Assembly (NCBI GenBank): GCA_017543165.1
Contig: JAFYGL010000359.1
Coordinates: 1 to 7,158, forward strand
From: Victivallales bacterium
Lineage (GTDB): Bacteria > Verrucomicrobiota > Lentisphaeria > Oligosphaerales > Oligosphaeraceae
DNA length: 7,158 nt
Direction of reading: 5' to 3'
The notes beneath the pieces were generated by a model, which did not search any database, was not told the DNA's origin, and was given only the letters and a program-made list of their open reading frames with translations. Below, one piece after another: positions 7,025 through 7,158 of this stretch. Position numbers and translations under genes: made by a program. Each line of letters opens with the position of its first letter. Within the stretch, counting starts at the first letter, position 1.

Positions 7025-7052
7025 AAAAACAGTGGACAGTGGGTTTTAGTGG
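7025..7052. repeat. Short heptamer-repeat remnant after the second gene
   Basis: AGTGGACAGTGG at 7031-7042 is identical to 2688-2699, the outer start of the left heptamer array. It is preceded by AAAAC, close to the TTAAC boundary seen inverted at 2944-2948, and followed by a lone AGTGG at 7048-7052. It looks like a decayed or nascent copy of the same repeat family. TCCAC (7017-7021) could pair with GTGGA (7032-7036) around an A-rich loop, but this is too weak to call a terminator. Confidence 0.55.
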
Positions 7053-7085
7053 AATACTCTGTTCCCCATGAGGGTAGGCAAACAA

Positions 7086-7158
7086 GGAGCCGCGTAGCGG
7101 CGATGGAAGCTAGCCGTGGGTGGAGCGAGCGCCGCAGGCGCGAGCGAAACCCACGGAT
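7086..7158. repeat. GC-rich hairpin-forming intergenic repeat, cut by the window end
   Basis: After the AT-rich trailer of the second gene the composition turns sharply GC-rich. GCCGC/GCGGC (7089-7093, 7097-7101) forms a perfect 5-bp stem around GTA. CCGTGGGT (7114-7121) pairs with ACCCACGG (7149-7156), enclosing a second perfect stem GCGCC/GGCGC (7129-7133, 7137-7141) around GCA. Direct copies of GAGCGA flank the inner stem. The form resembles dispersed palindromic intergenic repeats. Repeat status rests on its structure and on an unverified recollection, because only one copy is in view. The unit may begin further left, near 7057. Confidence 0.55.

Noticed and set aside
6998..7052. Intrinsic terminator after the second gene
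   Set aside because: The only stem found (TCCAC/GTGGA) has five pairs, a ten-base A-rich loop and no following T-run. The T-run at 6998-7002 has no stem before it.
7057..7158. Minus-strand open frame entering from the right edge (PWVSLAPAALAPPTAS and onward)
   Set aside because: It is the translation of the GC-rich palindromic repeat, ends soon after leaving it, and has no start in the window; it looks like a spurious repeat ORF.

Overview
The window holds two long, co-oriented genes for very large predicted secreted proteins, separated and flanked by repeat-rich intergenic DNA. No rRNA, tRNA, CRISPR array or transposase gene is visible. The bacterium is not identifiable with certainty. Very large exported proteins with a toroid plus Ig-like layout, together with nonamer, heptamer and GC-rich palindromic intergenic repeats, are reminiscent of the Planctomycetota-Verrucomicrobiota-Lentisphaerota group, perhaps Lentisphaerota. 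That is a low-confidence recollection, not a result.

Layout: 1-63 is a perfect-register array of seven 9-bp units with regularly spaced CCC tracts. 64-217 is an AT-rich leader with a plausible promoter and a purine-rich ribosome binding site. 218-2686 encodes an 822-residue exported protein: signal peptide, short alpha-toroid (squalene-cyclase/prenyltransferase/C3d-like fold), CARDB-like domain, then several beta-sandwich domains. 2683-2948 is a composite inverted-repeat element: a 6-unit heptamer array, a GC-rich palindromic core and an 11-unit array of the complementary heptamer, with matching 10-bp ends that include TTAA. 2972-6997 encodes a 1341-residue exported protein: signal peptide, beta-sandwich, large alpha-toroid, more beta-sandwich domains, an acidic low-complexity linker ending in six arginines, and a C-terminal parallel beta-solenoid-like domain. 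After it come a short heptamer remnant (about 7025-7052) and a GC-rich hairpin-forming repeat that runs off the window end.

The two proteins share a basic plan (signal peptide, toroid, Ig-like modules). Without the 2683-2948 element their genes would be only about 23 nt apart, so they probably formed, and may still form, one transcription unit. The toroids lack recognisable cyclase (DXDD) or thioester (CxEQ) signatures, which suggests binding or structural roles at the cell surface or periplasm rather than terpene chemistry. Their actual function is unknown.
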